This document shows positions 7,803 through 19,509 of a DNA stretch of 64,000 bases, in pieces. The stretch is taken from NCBI RefSeq assembly GCF_900086585.1, contig NZ_FLKM01000008.1, positions 372,001 to 436,000 of the forward strand. Reading direction: 5' to 3'. Numbering within the stretch: the stretch's first letter is position 1; every line of letters begins with the position of its first letter. The stretch comes from Emergencia timonensis (lineage in GTDB: Bacteria > Bacillota > Clostridia > Peptostreptococcales > Anaerovoracaceae). The notes beneath the pieces are model-generated. The model was not told the origin of the DNA. It did no database searches and saw only the letters and a program-made list of their open reading frames with translations. Made by a program: the position numbers and the translations under genes.

Positions 7803-9680
7803 TTACTTCTTTCTTCTCATCTTTTCCAAATATACTAACAATACATTAATATCCGCCGGGGATACACCGGAAATTCTCGATGCCTGTCCAACTGATCTAG
7901 GCTTTATTTGATTTAACTTTTGTGCTGCCTCAATCCTCAGACCTTCAATTGATTCGTAGTCCATAGCTTCATTTAGAGTTTTATTTTCTAACTTTTTAAA
8001 TCTCTCTATCTGATGCATCTGCTTTGTTATATAACCTTCGTATTTAATCTGTACTTCCAATTGATTTTTTTCGTGAGACGAAAGCTGGGGTCTGTTTTGA
8101 TCTATCTGAATGAGATTATCATAGGTCACTTCTGGTCTTTTTAAAAGCTCAGCTAAAGACGCTTTATTTTGAATCGGTGAACTGCCAATCTTCTCTAAAT
8201 ACGCCTTTGCATCTTTAGGGCTGACGAAGGTTTCCTCCATTCTGATTCTTTCTTTCTCAACAATCTGTTTTTTCTGTACATATCTCTGATAACGCTCTTC
8301 CGTTGCCAAACCCAACCTGTAAGATTTTTCCGTCAGACGCAAATCTGCATTGTCTTGCCTCAGAACCAGTCTATATTCCGCTCTGCTGGTCATAATTCTG
8401 TAAGGTTCATTAGTACCTTTTGTCACTAAATCGTCGATGAGAACACCAATATAAGCCTCGCTTCTGTCCAACACAAAGGGTTCTTTTCCATTTATTAACA
8501 GTGCAGCGTTAATTCCTGCCATTAATCCCTGGGCTGCAGCTTCTTCATATCCAGAACTACCATTAAATTGCCCTGCACAAAACAAATTACGAATATATCT
8601 ACTTTCTAAATTAGGTTTTAAATCTAAAGGATCAATACAATCATATTCTATCGCATATGCAGGTCTCGTTATAATTATATTTTCTAAACCAGGTATAGTA
8701 TGATAAAACTGTTCTTGCACATCTTCAGGCAAACTTGATGACATACCTTGTATATACATTTCCTCAGTATCTAGTCCTTCTGGTTCGATAAATGTTTGAT
8801 GTCTCTTCTTATCTGCGAATCTATTAACTTTGTCTTCTATAGATGGACAATATCTAGGGCCTATGCCTTCTATCTGTCCTCCAAATAATGCAGACCTATG
8901 AAAGTTATTTCTAATAACAGTATGTGTGTCTTCATTTGTATAAGTCAACCAACATGAAATTTGTTCTTTCTCCAAATAATCATTCATAAAAGAGAAAGGA
9001 ACAATTTCCGCATCACCCTTTTGTTCCGTCATCTTTGCGTAATCAAAAGAAGAGGCCAATGCTCTAGCCGGTGTCCCCGTCTTAAATCTTCTCAGTTTCA
9101 TGCCGTGGGTCTTTAGGTTTTCTGCTAAATCAACAGACGGCGCTAATCCATTTGGCCCGCTGGAATAACAACTGTCGCCTATAAAAATTTTACCTCTCAG
9201 AAATGTTCCTGTGGCGAGAATGACTGCCTTTGCTCTGTAAAGAGTATGGTTTTTCGTTACAATCCCACATACCTGTCCTTCTTCCACTAAAAGTTCGACG
9301 ACTTCCGCCTGCTTCATATCTAAATTTGGCTGTTTCTCTATGGTCTTCTTCATCTCTAAATGATATTTGTCTTTATCCGCTTGCGCCCGCAGCGAATGTA
9401 CAGCCGGACCCTTTGCCGTATTGAGCATCCTGCTCTGAATAAAGGTCTTATCAATATTCTTTCCCATCTCTCCGCCGAGAGCATCAATTTCTCTCACCAA
9501 GTGACCTTTACCGGTCCCTCCAATGGATGGATTACAGGGCATCATTGCAATTGCCTCTAAATTGATGGAAAACAGTAAGGTTCGATTACCCAGACGAGCA
9601 GCGGCAAGTGCAGCCTCACAGCCGGCGTGACCAGCGCCGACTACAATGACATCATATTTTCCCATCAGTATTTTTTCCAT
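7803..9680 (-). CDS. mnmG: tRNA uridine-5-carboxymethylaminomethyl modification enzyme MnmG
   Basis: With the ATG at 9680 this is a 625-residue FAD protein; an upstream TTG extends the frame and another ATG lies at 9665. It begins with the Rossmann motif [20 protein letters not shown]. It contains [20 protein letters not shown] and, in the second half, a [17 protein letters not shown] segment. With MnmE it installs the cmnm5 group on U34 of several tRNAs. It overlaps or abuts mnmE, whose stop is at 9695. The final residues resemble the C-terminal domain that contacts MnmE and tRNA. Confidence 0.95.
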   Translation of the reverse strand: MEKILMGKYDVIVVGAGHAGCEAALAAARLGNRTLLFSINLEAIAMMPCNPSIGGTGKGHLVREIDALGGEMGKNIDKTFIQSRMLNTAKGPAVHSLRAQADKDKYHLEMKKTIEKQPNLDMKQAEVVELLVEEGQVCGIVTKNHTLYRAKAVILATGTFLRGKIFIGDSCYSSGPNGLAPSVDLAENLKTHGMKLRRFKTGTPARALASSFDYAKMTEQKGDAEIVPFSFMNDYLEKEQISCWLTYTNEDTHTVIRNNFHRSALFGGQIEGIGPRYCPSIEDKVNRFADKKRHQTFIEPEGLDTEEMYIQGMSSSLPEDVQEQFYHTIPGLENIIITRPAYAIEYDCIDPLDLKPNLESRYIRNLFCAGQFNGSSGYEEAAAQGLMAGINAALLINGKEPFVLDRSEAYIGVLIDDLVTKGTNEPYRIMTSRAEYRLVLRQDNADLRLTEKSYRLGLATEERYQRYVQKKQIVEKERIRMEETFVSPKDAKAYLEKIGSSPIQNKASLAELLKRPEVTYDNLIQIDQNRPQLSSHEKNQLEVQIKYEGYITKQMHQIERFKKLENKTLNEAMDYESIEGLRIEAAQKLNQIKPRSVGQASRISGVSPADINVLLVYLEKMRRKK

Positions 9681-9694
9681 AGTTCTTACCAACC

Positions 9695-11065
9695 CTATTT
9701 TCCTAAACAAAATCTCGCAAAGACTTCGTTTATAATATCATCCTGCACTGTTTCTCCGATGATCTCACCCAGCGCCTCATAACTGCTGTTCACGTCAATT
9801 TCAATAAACTCCAAAGCTTCTTTCTTTTTTGTCATCTCTATAGCGTCATCAACTGATTTTTCTGCCGACATTAAAAGGTTCTTATGCCTCACATTGGTGA
9901 CCATGACACTGTCACTCTGACTGACTTTTCCGCCATAGACCATATCCACAATCTTATCTTCAATCAAATCAATACCCTGTTGTTTTTCCATTGAAGTTTC
10001 AATAATGACCGCCTTTGGCAGCATCTCAGCAATCTGTTCACAAAAAACGACCTGTTTTAAATCGATCTTATTTAACACGATGATGGCTTTCTGCCGCTCA
10101 ATATGTTCTATAATTTCCAAATCTTCTTGACTCAATTCTCTACTCGAATCTATGATGAAAATAACCAGATCTGCATGGTTAAAAGACTCTTTTGACTTTT
10201 CAATTCCCATCTTTTCTATGAGGTCGTCTGTCTCTCTGATACCCGCAGTATCAGTCAATCTTACGGGTATTCCTTTTATGCTGAGATGTTCCTCAATTGT
10301 ATCTCTCGTCGTTCCCGGTATCTCTGTAACGATGGCTCTCGCCTCGTTGAGCAGATTGTTCATCAGAGAAGATTTTCCTACATTTGGTTTGCCGATAATT
10401 GCGACATTTAATCCTTCCTGCAAAATACGGCCCGTATCTGCACTCTCGATCAGTCCTGCAACAGCTTTTCTCACCAACCTCAAATCTTGTTCTAATTTAT
10501 CATATGTGATTTCTTCGATATCCTCATCAGGATAATCTATATTTACAGTGATATTTACCAAAACATCCACTAATTGTTTTCTAATTTCTTTTATTTTCTT
10601 AGAAAAAATGCCCTCTAATTGATTCAGCGCAACATCAAAAGTCTTGTCCGTCTTTGCTTTAATCACATCGATTACTGCCTCCGCTTGTGACAAATCCAAA
10701 CGTCCATTTAAAAATGCCCGCTTCGTAAATTCTCCTGGTTCAGCCATTCTGGCGCCGTGTTTCAGCACCAATTCCAGCGTTCTGCGAAGTGGTACCATGC
10801 CTCCATGACAATTGATTTCAACTACATCTTCAACGGTGTAAGTCTTCGGACCCTTCATATAAACAGAGAGTACTTCATCTATGACCTTTTGAGAAAACGG
10901 ATCTACAATCGTCCCATATGACATCTTTCGATTCTCAACTATAGTTGAATTAGCTGGCGCAAAGACTGTATCTAAAATCTTCTTTGCATTCTCTCCGCTG
11001 ATTCTAATAATTCCAATGCCACCCTCTCCTGGAGGGGTTGCAATTGCAGCAATTGTATCTTCCAT
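9695..11065 (-). CDS. mnmE: tRNA modification GTPase MnmE (TrmE)
   Basis: This 456-residue protein has an N-terminal folate-binding domain ([20 protein letters not shown]), a helical domain, and an inserted Ras-like G domain with [12 protein letters not shown] near 226, a DTAGI switch II and NKID. The C-terminal CLGK matches the conserved C(I/L/V)GK motif that forms the formyl-tetrahydrofolate site. It works with MnmG on tRNA wobble uridines. It is separated from jag by a hairpin. Confidence 0.97.
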   Translation of the reverse strand: MEDTIAAIATPPGEGGIGIIRISGENAKKILDTVFAPANSTIVENRKMSYGTIVDPFSQKVIDEVLSVYMKGPKTYTVEDVVEINCHGGMVPLRRTLELVLKHGARMAEPGEFTKRAFLNGRLDLSQAEAVIDVIKAKTDKTFDVALNQLEGIFSKKIKEIRKQLVDVLVNITVNIDYPDEDIEEITYDKLEQDLRLVRKAVAGLIESADTGRILQEGLNVAIIGKPNVGKSSLMNNLLNEARAIVTEIPGTTRDTIEEHLSIKGIPVRLTDTAGIRETDDLIEKMGIEKSKESFNHADLVIFIIDSSRELSQEDLEIIEHIERQKAIIVLNKIDLKQVVFCEQIAEMLPKAVIIETSMEKQQGIDLIEDKIVDMVYGGKVSQSDSVMVTNVRHKNLLMSAEKSVDDAIEMTKKKEALEFIEIDVNSSYEALGEIIGETVQDDIINEVFARFCLGK

Positions 11066-11097
11066 AATAATTCTCCTGCTAACCAGAATGAAAATAA

Positions 11098-11116
11098 GCC
11101 CGCAAATATTGCGGGC
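11098..11116 (-). terminator. Hairpin between jag and mnmE
   Basis: An 8-bp GC-rich perfect stem (GCCCGCAA/TTGCGGGC) with a 3-nt loop lies in the 66-bp gap. On the minus strand it is followed by TTATTTTC. It could end part of the rpmH-jag transcripts before mnmE, although the U-tract is imperfect. Confidence 0.6.
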
Positions 11117-11131
11117 ACATGCACTCGTTTT

Positions 11132-11923
11132 TTACTTCAGCTCTATGATTACCCTTCTATACGGATCCTGTCCCTCGCTTCTTGTCGTTACGCGGGGATT
11201 GTTCTGAAGAGTTGCATGAATCACCTTACGTTCATAAGGATTCATCGGTTCAAGCCTTACGCTTCTCTTTGTTTTTACAACTTTATCAGCAAGCCTGTTT
11301 GCTAATTTTTCAAGAGTCTTTTCTCTCTTTGATCTATAATTCTCAGCATCTACAACGACTCTTATGTAGTTTTCCTGATCTTTGTTTACTACAAGACTTG
11401 TCAGATACTGAATCGCATCCAAAGTCTGTCCTCTTTTACCGATAATAGTGCCGGAATCTTTACCCTGGATGTTAACAAATACGTTGTCGTCATTTGCTTT
11501 AGCCGAAATATCGATATCCAGTCCCATCTGCTCCGTTACTTCCTTTAGGAATACAAGGGCCGAATGGTCTTTGACTGCAGACAGATCTGCAGTTTCTGCT
11601 GCAGGGACAACAGCTGGTGCAGCAGATTTTTTAGGTTCCGGTTCAGGCTTTTTCTCTGGTTTATCTATCTTTTCCTTTTTCTGTGCCTTCACAGGTTCCG
11701 GTTTTGTCTTGACCTTTTCTTTTACTTCTTCTGCCTTTACCTTTTCAACTGGTTTCTTCTTCTCAACTCTGACTAAGGCCAATTTTGATCCAATTCCGAA
11801 AAATCCTCTTGATGGTTCTTCGAGAACTGTAACATCAACTTCATCTATCGTTAACTTCAGTTCAGCCAATGCAAGATTTACAGCGGTATCCACATCGGTT
11901 CCCCATTTTTCAGAAACATCCAT
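11132..11923 (-). CDS. jag: RNA-binding protein Jag/KhpB (EloR)
   Basis: This 263-residue protein has the Jag_N domain at residues 1-50 (EEPSRGFFGIGSKLALV). A Lys/Glu/Pro-rich low-complexity linker spans about 55-100. A KH domain has IIGKRGQTLDAIQYL. A C-terminal R3H domain has RSVRLEPMNPYERKVIHATL. Jag/KhpB binds RNA and affects cell elongation and, in Bacillus, SpoIIIJ-linked processes. Placement directly downstream of yidC is conserved. Confidence 0.95.
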   Translation of the reverse strand: MDVSEKWGTDVDTAVNLALAELKLTIDEVDVTVLEEPSRGFFGIGSKLALVRVEKKKPVEKVKAEEVKEKVKTKPEPVKAQKKEKIDKPEKKPEPEPKKSAAPAVVPAAETADLSAVKDHSALVFLKEVTEQMGLDIDISAKANDDNVFVNIQGKDSGTIIGKRGQTLDAIQYLTSLVVNKDQENYIRVVVDAENYRSKREKTLEKLANRLADKVVKTKRSVRLEPMNPYERKVIHATLQNNPRVTTRSEGQDPYRRVIIELK

Positions 11924-11946
11924 ATTAATTTTTCCTCCAATAGCTC

Positions 11947-12642
11947 TTACTTTTTCTTCTTTTTCGCTGGTTTATCCTTCGCTTTCAGAGCTTTTCTGAT
12001 TTGATTGAAACGCAAATTAAAGAAAATCTGCATGAACTGGCTTATAAACCAATAAATTGCCAGACCAGATGGATAAGTTCTTGCAAGCCACACGATCATG
12101 ATCGGGAAGAAATATTGCATCGCCTTCATCATGAAGTTTCCAGTCTGTGGATTTGGATTCGTCTGTTGATTCAGCCAGAAAGAGAAGAATGTTGCTACTC
12201 CAGCCAAGATAGGTAAAATCCATAAGTCTGGCTGACTGAGATCCTGAATCCATAAAAAACCTTCATGAATTGCAAAATACATCTCGTCAGAAGACACATA
12301 TACCATAGGGTTTCTCAGCAAGGCAAATAAACCCATGATAACGATCATCTGCACGATCATCGGCAGACATCCTCCCATCGGGTTAAATCCTTCTTCCTTA
12401 TACAATTCGGCCATCTTTTCGTTAAGCTTTTCTTTATCGTTTGCGTATTTTCTTTGAAGTTCCTGCATCCTCGGCTGCATATCAGACATGCCGGCTGTAG
12501 ATAATATTTGCTTTTTATAAACTGGATATAAAGCAAACTTTACAATTACAGTTACGATTACCAGCGTGATACCGTAGTTTCCAACTATACTGTACAGCTG
12601 AGTCAGCAGCCAACCCAAAGGTTTAGCTATTATTCCAAACAT
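11947..12642 (-). CDS. yidC: Membrane protein insertase YidC/Oxa1 (SpoIIIJ type)
   Basis: This 231-residue protein carries the YidC/Oxa1 core of about five hydrophobic segments. A positively charged hairpin with MQPRMQELQRKY lies between the first two segments, and a conserved GGCLPMIVQM follows. The C-terminus is Lys-rich (KDKPAKKKKK), as in ribosome-binding YidC tails. It inserts membrane proteins alone or with SecYEG. No lipoprotein signal is present, unlike Bacillus SpoIIIJ. It lies between yidD and jag. Confidence 0.95.
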   Translation of the reverse strand: MFGIIAKPLGWLLTQLYSIVGNYGITLVIVTVIVKFALYPVYKKQILSTAGMSDMQPRMQELQRKYANDKEKLNEKMAELYKEEGFNPMGGCLPMIVQMIVIMGLFALLRNPMVYVSSDEMYFAIHEGFLWIQDLSQPDLWILPILAGVATFFSFWLNQQTNPNPQTGNFMMKAMQYFFPIMIVWLARTYPSGLAIYWFISQFMQIFFNLRFNQIRKALKAKDKPAKKKKK

Positions 12643-12655
12643 TCATTTTCCTCCG

Positions 12656-12886
12656 TCATTTCAAAGGATCATAACCGCCAGGGTTTCCTGGGTGACACTT
12701 CAAAATTCGTTTTATTCCTAAGTAACTACCTTTAAATACTCCATACTTTTGCAGAGCCTGAATAAAGTAAGTGGAGCAGGTAGGATAAAACCTACAGGTA
12801 GGTGGAAATAGGGGTGAAATACAGCGTTGATAAACCTTAATCAGGAAAATCATTATATTCTTAAAGAATTTACTGATATATTTCAT
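12656..12886 (-). CDS. yidD: Membrane protein insertion efficiency factor YidD
   Basis: This 76-residue protein has the YidD signature: [20 protein letters not shown] followed by [10 protein letters not shown] and [11 protein letters not shown] at the end. An N-terminal amphipathic or hydrophobic helix is present. YidD assists YidC-dependent insertion. Its ATG overlaps the rnpA stop in a TAATG junction, indicating translational coupling, and yidC starts 13 bp downstream. Confidence 0.96.
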   Translation of the reverse strand: MKYISKFFKNIMIFLIKVYQRCISPLFPPTCRFYPTCSTYFIQALQKYGVFKGSYLGIKRILKCHPGNPGGYDPLK

Positions 12887-13224
12887 TATTTCTTCGTTAC
12901 CCCGGTTCTTCTAAGCGCGGACTGCAGAGATTTTTTGACCTCTGCGCACTTAGCATTAGCAATAGTATTTCTGGCAATAAAAATAAAATCATAGCCTTCT
13001 GGAAGTTTCATCTCAGTAAGTCTGTAACTCTCTTTCATCAATCTTCTTGCTCTATTCCGTTTGACACTATTGCCGACTTTTTTGCTCGCTAAAAAAGCCA
13101 TTCTGTTATAGGGAAGATTATTCTTTCTGAAAAACAGAACAACATATCTATCACCTATTGATTTACCCCTATTATAGATAGCAGTAAAATCTTTTTTTCG
13201 CCTTAGTACGTTTTTCCTAAGCAT
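12886..13224 (-). CDS. rnpA: Ribonuclease P protein component
   Basis: This 112-residue basic protein contains the RnpA signature [17 protein letters not shown] and a N-terminal LRKKKDF-type segment. It is the protein cofactor of RNase P, which matures tRNA 5' ends. It follows rpmH by 6 bp and overlaps yidD, the standard origin-proximal order. Confidence 0.96.
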   Translation of the reverse strand: MLRKNVLRRKKDFTAIYNRGKSIGDRYVVLFFRKNNLPYNRMAFLASKKVGNSVKRNRARRLMKESYRLTEMKLPEGYDFIFIARNTIANAKCAEVKKSLQSALRRTGVTKK

Positions 13225-13230
13225 CGCAAA

Positions 13231-13365
13231 TTAAGCAGATAATCTTTTTCTGCCCTTAGTTCTTCTTCTCTTAAGAACGTTTCTGCCATTTTTGCTGCTC
13301 ATTCTTTTTCTAAAGCCATGCTCTTTCATTCTCTGTCTTTTCTTTGGCTGATAAGTCTGTTTCAT
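13231..13365 (-). CDS. rpmH: Ribosomal protein bL34
   Basis: This 44-residue gene begins [20 protein letters not shown] and ends [11 protein letters not shown], which is the complete bL34 sequence pattern. A GAGGAGG ribosome binding site precedes the ATG at 13365. It is the first gene of the leftward rpmH-rnpA-yidD-yidC-jag operon and lies beside oriC, as in most bacteria. Confidence 0.97.
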   Translation of the reverse strand: MKQTYQPKKRQRMKEHGFRKRMSSKNGRNVLKRRRTKGRKRLSA

Positions 13366-13434
13366 TATCTTTTACCTCCTCAATGTAAATTTGCCGCATA
13401 ATCTAAATTTCAATCTATGCACACATGTCTTACC

Positions 13435-13463
13435 ATTATACTTTTAAAGACTTTGCTTGTCAA
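13435..13463 (-). promoter_or_regulatory. Promoter of the rpmH operon
   Basis: On the minus strand TTGACA and TATAAT are both perfect and separated by 17 bp, about 70 bp upstream of rpmH. This is an ideal vegetative sigma-A promoter and fits strong expression of ribosomal and RNase P genes. Confidence 0.85.
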
Positions 13464-13525
13464 CATTTTTGTCTTTTTTTGTTTTTTATTTAGGACAAAA
13501 AGGCTTTGAAGGAAGATATGCACAA

Positions 13526-13617
13526 AGTTATCCACATTGTATGGATAACTCTGAGGAAAATTTATTTTTCAGCCTTTTAAATTAACACTTGTATATGGAT
13601 AACTTATTATGTACAAT
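13526..13617. other. oriC: oriC, upstream DnaA-box cluster
   Basis: The rpmH-dnaA gap (291 bp) holds a consensus DnaA box TTATCCACA at 13528-13536 and two near-consensus boxes TATGGATAA (reverse TTATCCATA) at 13540-13548 and 13594-13602. It is AT-rich and divides the divergent rpmH and dnaA transcription units. With the site after dnaA it forms a bipartite origin like that of Bacillus. Weaker boxes may be present but were not scored. Confidence 0.85.
13589..13617 (+). promoter_or_regulatory. dnaA promoter overlapping a DnaA box
   Basis: TTGTAT and TACAAT are separated by 17 bp, 40 bp upstream of dnaA. The DnaA box at 13594-13602 lies at the start of the spacer, so DnaA bound there would block RNA polymerase. 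This suggests autorepression. Confidence 0.6.
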
Positions 13618-13656
13618 GTGATTAGAATTGTTATAACAAAAAGATGAAGGTGAAGT

Positions 13657-15009
13657 ATGAAGAACATTCAAGAGATTTGGAACCAAGTTTTAAAAATAAT
13701 TGAAGAAAATACGACCTCAATTAGTTATAATACCTGGTTTAAACCGATTAAAATTAATAGCATAGATAATAATGTAAAGATTGCCTACTTAGAATCTGAG
13801 GAAGACTTCATCATAAAAGTCCTAAAAGACAGGTATTTGCAGTTGATAGAGTCCAGCTTTAAAACTGTAACAGGAGAAGACTATCGTGTCGTCATCAAAA
13901 ACAGCGAAGACTACGAGCAGGTAAAGGAAGAGGAAGCAGAAACAAATCAGCCGGTTTTAATGGATCCAAAACTCCGCAAGCAAAAGATTTTTAATCCCAG
14001 ATATACTTTTGACAACTTTGTCGTCGGTAACAGCAATAAATATGCACACGCAGCATCTCTTGCTGTCGCCGAGTCTCCTTCCGAAGCGTATAATCCCCTC
14101 TTTATTTACGGCGGTTCTGGGCTGGGAAAAACCCATCTGATGAATGCAATCGGTATTTATCTATTAGAAAATAATGAAAATCTCAACGTTTTATACGTTT
14201 CATCTGAGATGTTTACCAATGAATTCATTAAAGCTCTGGGAGAGAATAAGACGAGGGAGTTTAAAAACAAATATAGAAAAGTCGACGTTCTATTGATTGA
14301 CGATATACAATTTCTCGAAGGAAAAGATACCATGCAGGAAGAGTTCTTCCATACCTTTAACTCTCTGTACGATCTCAATAAACAGATTGTCATCTCCAGT
14401 GACAGAGCGCCCAATAAGTTAGTAAAATTGGAGGAACGACTGAGATCCAGATTTATGTGGAATCTGATTGCAGACCTGCAGCCGGCGGATTACGAAACAC
14501 GAGTCGCAATTTTGATGAAAAAAGCGGAAAACGCCAATATTGAAATCGATGACGATTTATACGAGGTAATCTGTCTGATTGCTGAAAAAATCAAGGACAA
14601 CATCAGAGAACTGGAAGGCGCTTTTAACAGAATCGTCAGCTTTTCAACCTTGATGGACGAAAAGATTGATAAAGTCTTCGCAAAGAGAATTTTGAAAGAC
14701 ATCATTCAAAACAGCGGTACTTCGGCTACCCCTGAAAAAATTAAGACCATCGTCAGCAGGTACTTTAACATCAAGGTTTCTGATATGGAAAGTTCTAAAC
14801 GAACCAACAGTATTGCATTTCCTCGCCAGGTCGCCATGTTTCTCTGCAGAGACATGACAGATTATTCTCTTCCTAAGATAGGAAACCTCTTTGGAGGCAG
14901 ACATTATACGACGGTCATGCATGCCTGTGAAAAGATTCAGGCTGAGATACATAACAACGATTCAGTTAAAGAGGTAATAGAAAACCTAAAGAAGGAAATT
15001 TCTGAATAA
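13657..15009 (+). CDS. dnaA: Chromosomal replication initiator DnaA
   Basis: This 450-residue protein has N-terminal domain I (IQEIWNQVLKIIEEN), a short linker, an AAA+ domain with GGSGLGKTHLMNAIG near 158 and LLIDDIQFL near 217, and a C-terminal helix-turn-helix ending in the DnaA signature GGRHYTTVMHACEKI. It binds DnaA boxes, melts oriC and loads DnaB. The ATG at 13657 follows GAAGGTGAA. It is flanked on both sides by DnaA-box clusters. Confidence 0.98.
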   Translation: MKNIQEIWNQVLKIIEENTTSISYNTWFKPIKINSIDNNVKIAYLESEEDFIIKVLKDRYLQLIESSFKTVTGEDYRVVIKNSEDYEQVKEEEAETNQPVLMDPKLRKQKIFNPRYTFDNFVVGNSNKYAHAASLAVAESPSEAYNPLFIYGGSGLGKTHLMNAIGIYLLENNENLNVLYVSSEMFTNEFIKALGENKTREFKNKYRKVDVLLIDDIQFLEGKDTMQEEFFHTFNSLYDLNKQIVISSDRAPNKLVKLEERLRSRFMWNLIADLQPADYETRVAILMKKAENANIEIDDDLYEVICLIAEKIKDNIRELEGAFNRIVSFSTLMDEKIDKVFAKRILKDIIQNSGTSATPEKIKTIVSRYFNIKVSDMESSKRTNSIAFPRQVAMFLCRDMTDYSLPKIGNLFGGRHYTTVMHACEKIQAEIHNNDSVKEVIENLKKEISE

Positions 15010-15019
15010 AAATCGAAAG

Positions 15020-15113
15020 TTATCCACATAAAACGAACATTAAGTTTTGACGTAATTGCAAAGGGTCTGAAAGTTATCCACAGATTCAACAGCCCCTACT
15101 ACTATTACTACTA
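15020..15113. other. oriC: oriC unwinding site: DnaA boxes and DnaA-trios
   Basis: Two perfect TTATCCACA boxes lie at 15020-15028 and 15074-15082. After the second come 13 bp with a short CCCC run, then six consecutive DnaA-trio triplets on the top strand (CTA CTA CTA TTA CTA CTA, 15096-15113). They read as 3'-GAT/AAT-5' on the other strand. This box, GC stretch, trios order is the basal unwinding element described for Bacillus subtilis between dnaA and dnaN. Confidence 0.88.
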
Positions 15114-15152
15114 AATTCTTATAAGAAAAAGATGGCATTTTGGAGGTTAAAA

Positions 15153-16268
15153 ATGAGATTTGAATGCAACCAACAATTATTAACGAAAGCGTTAAATATA
15201 GTTTCAAAAGCAGTAACATCAAGAACAACCATTCCTATTTTGAAAGGAATCCTTTTAGAAGTATCAGAAGACGGCAAATTAAAAATGTCAGCATCAGACC
15301 TTGATATTACTATAGAAGAAACCGTAGAAATAGAAGCGGGTGTCAGCGGAAGCATTGTTGTACAGTCTAAACTGTTTGGCGATATCATAAGAAAGCTTCC
15401 AAACGCTACAGTATCTATCGAACTTATTGATACAAACGTCGTCATCAAATGTATGAATTCGGAATTCAGTATCATCGGTCTATCAGCTGATGAGTTCCCT
15501 AGCATTAAAAATATAGAAGAAAACCCAGATTACATTACTTTCGACAAGACGATCCTCAAAGAGATGATTAGAAAGACCTCTTTTGCAGCCAGTGTAGATG
15601 AGTCAAAGGGTGTTATCACAGGTATTTTAATTGAATTATTAAACGACGAAATCAATATGGTTGCTATTGACGGCTACAGAATGGCCATCACTAGAGAAGC
15701 GATGGTAAATCTGGAAGAAAAAAATGTCATTATATCAGCCAAGATTATGAATGAAATCAGCAAAATCTTAAGCGAAGCTTCAGAGGAAGAGGAAAATGTA
15801 AAACTTCTATTAAATGACAAGAAAGCTATTTTCATTATCGGTAATGTCAAAGTCGTTTTGAGACTTCTCGACGGCGAATTCATTAAATATAAGGATGTCT
15901 TACCGAAGGATAATAAGATAAAAGTAAAAGTAAGCAGAAGTGATTTGATGGAAAGTATTGAGAGAGCTTCCCTGCTTTCAAAAGAAGGAAAGAATAATCT
16001 CATTAAATTTGCCATCAAGGACACCATTGTCACCATTACTTCAAAATCTGAAGAAGGTAATGTAAGAGAAGAAGTCCTTATCAATAAGGAAGGCGACGAT
16101 TTGGACATCGGATTTAATGCAAAATATGTCTTAGATGTGTTGAAATCCATCGATGATGAAGAAATCTACATGTTATTCAATACCAGCATTACGCCGTGTC
16201 TTGTAGAACCGATCAGCGGAGATTCTTTTGAATATCTGATCCTGCCAGTCAGAATCACTAATAATTAA
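15153..16268 (+). CDS. dnaN: DNA polymerase III beta subunit (sliding clamp)
   Basis: This 371-residue protein starts MRFECNQQLLTKALNIVSKA. The ATG at 15153 has GGAGG at ideal spacing; an in-frame ATG 21 bp upstream has no such site. It has the three-domain clamp length and the typical TIPILKGILLE region. It tethers polymerase to DNA. The stop is followed one base pair later by recF; the yaaA/S4-domain gene that many Firmicutes have here is absent. Confidence 0.96.
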   Translation: MRFECNQQLLTKALNIVSKAVTSRTTIPILKGILLEVSEDGKLKMSASDLDITIEETVEIEAGVSGSIVVQSKLFGDIIRKLPNATVSIELIDTNVVIKCMNSEFSIIGLSADEFPSIKNIEENPDYITFDKTILKEMIRKTSFAASVDESKGVITGILIELLNDEINMVAIDGYRMAITREAMVNLEEKNVIISAKIMNEISKILSEASEEEENVKLLLNDKKAIFIIGNVKVVLRLLDGEFIKYKDVLPKDNKIKVKVSRSDLMESIERASLLSKEGKNNLIKFAIKDTIVTITSKSEEGNVREEVLINKEGDDLDIGFNAKYVLDVLKSIDDEEIYMLFNTSITPCLVEPISGDSFEYLILPVRITNN

Positions 16269-16269
16269 T

Positions 16270-17367
16270 ATGTTTATCAAAGACATTGAACTGACAAATT
16301 TTAGAAATTATGACATACTGAAAACTGATTTTAATCAGAATGTCAACTTAATACTGGGAAACAATGCACAAGGAAAGACCAATCTGCTGGAAGGTATCTA
16401 CCTCACATCGATTGGTCGATCTTTTCGTACAAATAAAGACAGCGATTTAGTCAATTTTCAAAAAGAGATGGCTCGAATTAAAGTCAATGCGGAAAAAGCC
16501 TATTTTGATACCTCCGTGGAGATCACCATAAAGAAGGATTCAAAGAAATCTATTAAGAAAGACGGTACGACGATAAAGAAGACTTCGGAGCTTTTAGAAA
16601 ACATTTTAATCGTCATCTTTTCACCGGAGGACTTAAAAATTGTAAAGGACGAGCCGGAGAAGCGAAGAAAGTTTATTGATAGGGAGTTATGTCAGATACA
16701 GCCGCTCTATTACGACAGCCTCAGCAATTATAAGAAAACTTTGGCGCAGAGGAATACCTATCTAAAAGAAGAAGCCATTGACAACAGTATTTTGGATTTA
16801 TGGGACGTGCAGCTCGCGCAATATGGGGCAAGGATTATAACGATTAGAGATCAGTTTGTACGGAAAATTAGCGGTTATAGCGGAAAGATACACAGCAGCA
16901 TCACCAACGAAAAGGAAAGTCTTTTTTTAGAGTATAATCCCAACATCGATTTAAAAGATGATATAGAGGAACAAGAGGGTTATTTCTATGACGAGATAAA
17001 AAAATCTTTTAAAAATGACTTAAGACAGAGAACGACAACAAAAGGGCCTCATAAAGATGACATTTCTTTTTATGTCAACGGCATCAACATGAGAAGTTTC
17101 GGTTCTCAAGGGCAGCAGCGAACCTGTGCCCTTGCATTAAAACTGGCTGAATTGAATTTGATCAAAGAAGAGACGGAAGAAGATGCAATCCTTTTGCTGG
17201 ATGATGTGATGAGTGAGCTAGATATTGAAAGACAAAAATATCTGATTAAGACATTGAAGGAAAATCAGCTTTTTATCACGACGACAGATATCGACAAAAA
17301 TTTAATGACCTCTTTTCCAGATGCGAAATTGATATACATTCACAATGGGAAAATTACAGAAAATTAA
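16270..17367 (+). CDS. recF: DNA replication and repair protein RecF
   Basis: This 365-residue SMC-like ATPase has Walker A GNNAQGKTNLLEGIY near residue 30, the ABC-type signature SFGSQGQQRTCALALKLAE and Walker B AILLLDDVMSELD near the C-terminus. RecF acts with RecO and RecR to load RecA at gaps. The ATG lies one base pair after the dnaN stop, so translation is probably coupled. A long-loop hairpin follows. Confidence 0.96.
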   Translation: MFIKDIELTNFRNYDILKTDFNQNVNLILGNNAQGKTNLLEGIYLTSIGRSFRTNKDSDLVNFQKEMARIKVNAEKAYFDTSVEITIKKDSKKSIKKDGTTIKKTSELLENILIVIFSPEDLKIVKDEPEKRRKFIDRELCQIQPLYYDSLSNYKKTLAQRNTYLKEEAIDNSILDLWDVQLAQYGARIITIRDQFVRKISGYSGKIHSSITNEKESLFLEYNPNIDLKDDIEEQEGYFYDEIKKSFKNDLRQRTTTKGPHKDDISFYVNGINMRSFGSQGQQRTCALALKLAELNLIKEETEEDAILLLDDVMSELDIERQKYLIKTLKENQLFITTTDIDKNLMTSFPDAKLIYIHNGKITEN

Positions 17368-17415
17368 ACCTATTAAAATTTACGACATATATCGGCAATT
17401 TTTAATAGGTTTTTT
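17366..17415 (+). terminator. Terminator after recF
   Basis: A 13-bp inverted repeat (AAACCTATTAAAA with TTTTAATAGGTTT) encloses a loop of about 21 nt and is followed by TTTGG. The AT-rich stem and long loop make it a weak terminator. Confidence 0.5.
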
Positions 17416-17486
17416 GGTGTCAAATTTTCGTTTTTACGGATTTTTACGCGCTATGATGAGAAAAATCATAAAATGTTCGTATTTTC

Positions 17487-17515
17487 TTGTCAAATCGAAG
17501 ATTTTGATATATAAT
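17487..17515 (+). promoter_or_regulatory. gyrB promoter
   Basis: TTGTCA and a perfect TATAAT are separated by 17 bp, 45 bp upstream of the gyrB ATG. This is a strong sigma-A-type match in the 193-bp recF-gyrB gap. Confidence 0.7.
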
Positions 17516-17530
17516 GTTAAAGTATGTTAA

Positions 17531-19492
<1,962 letters not shown>

Positions 19493-19509
19493 GGAAGGAG
19501 GGCAAAAAA

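Noticed and set aside
11098-11116. A riboswitch between jag and mnmE
   Set aside because: Only a simple short hairpin is present and the gap is 66 bp.
12001-12216. Plus-strand frames within yidC, mnmG and dnaB
   Set aside because: They are shadows of well-supported minus-strand genes.
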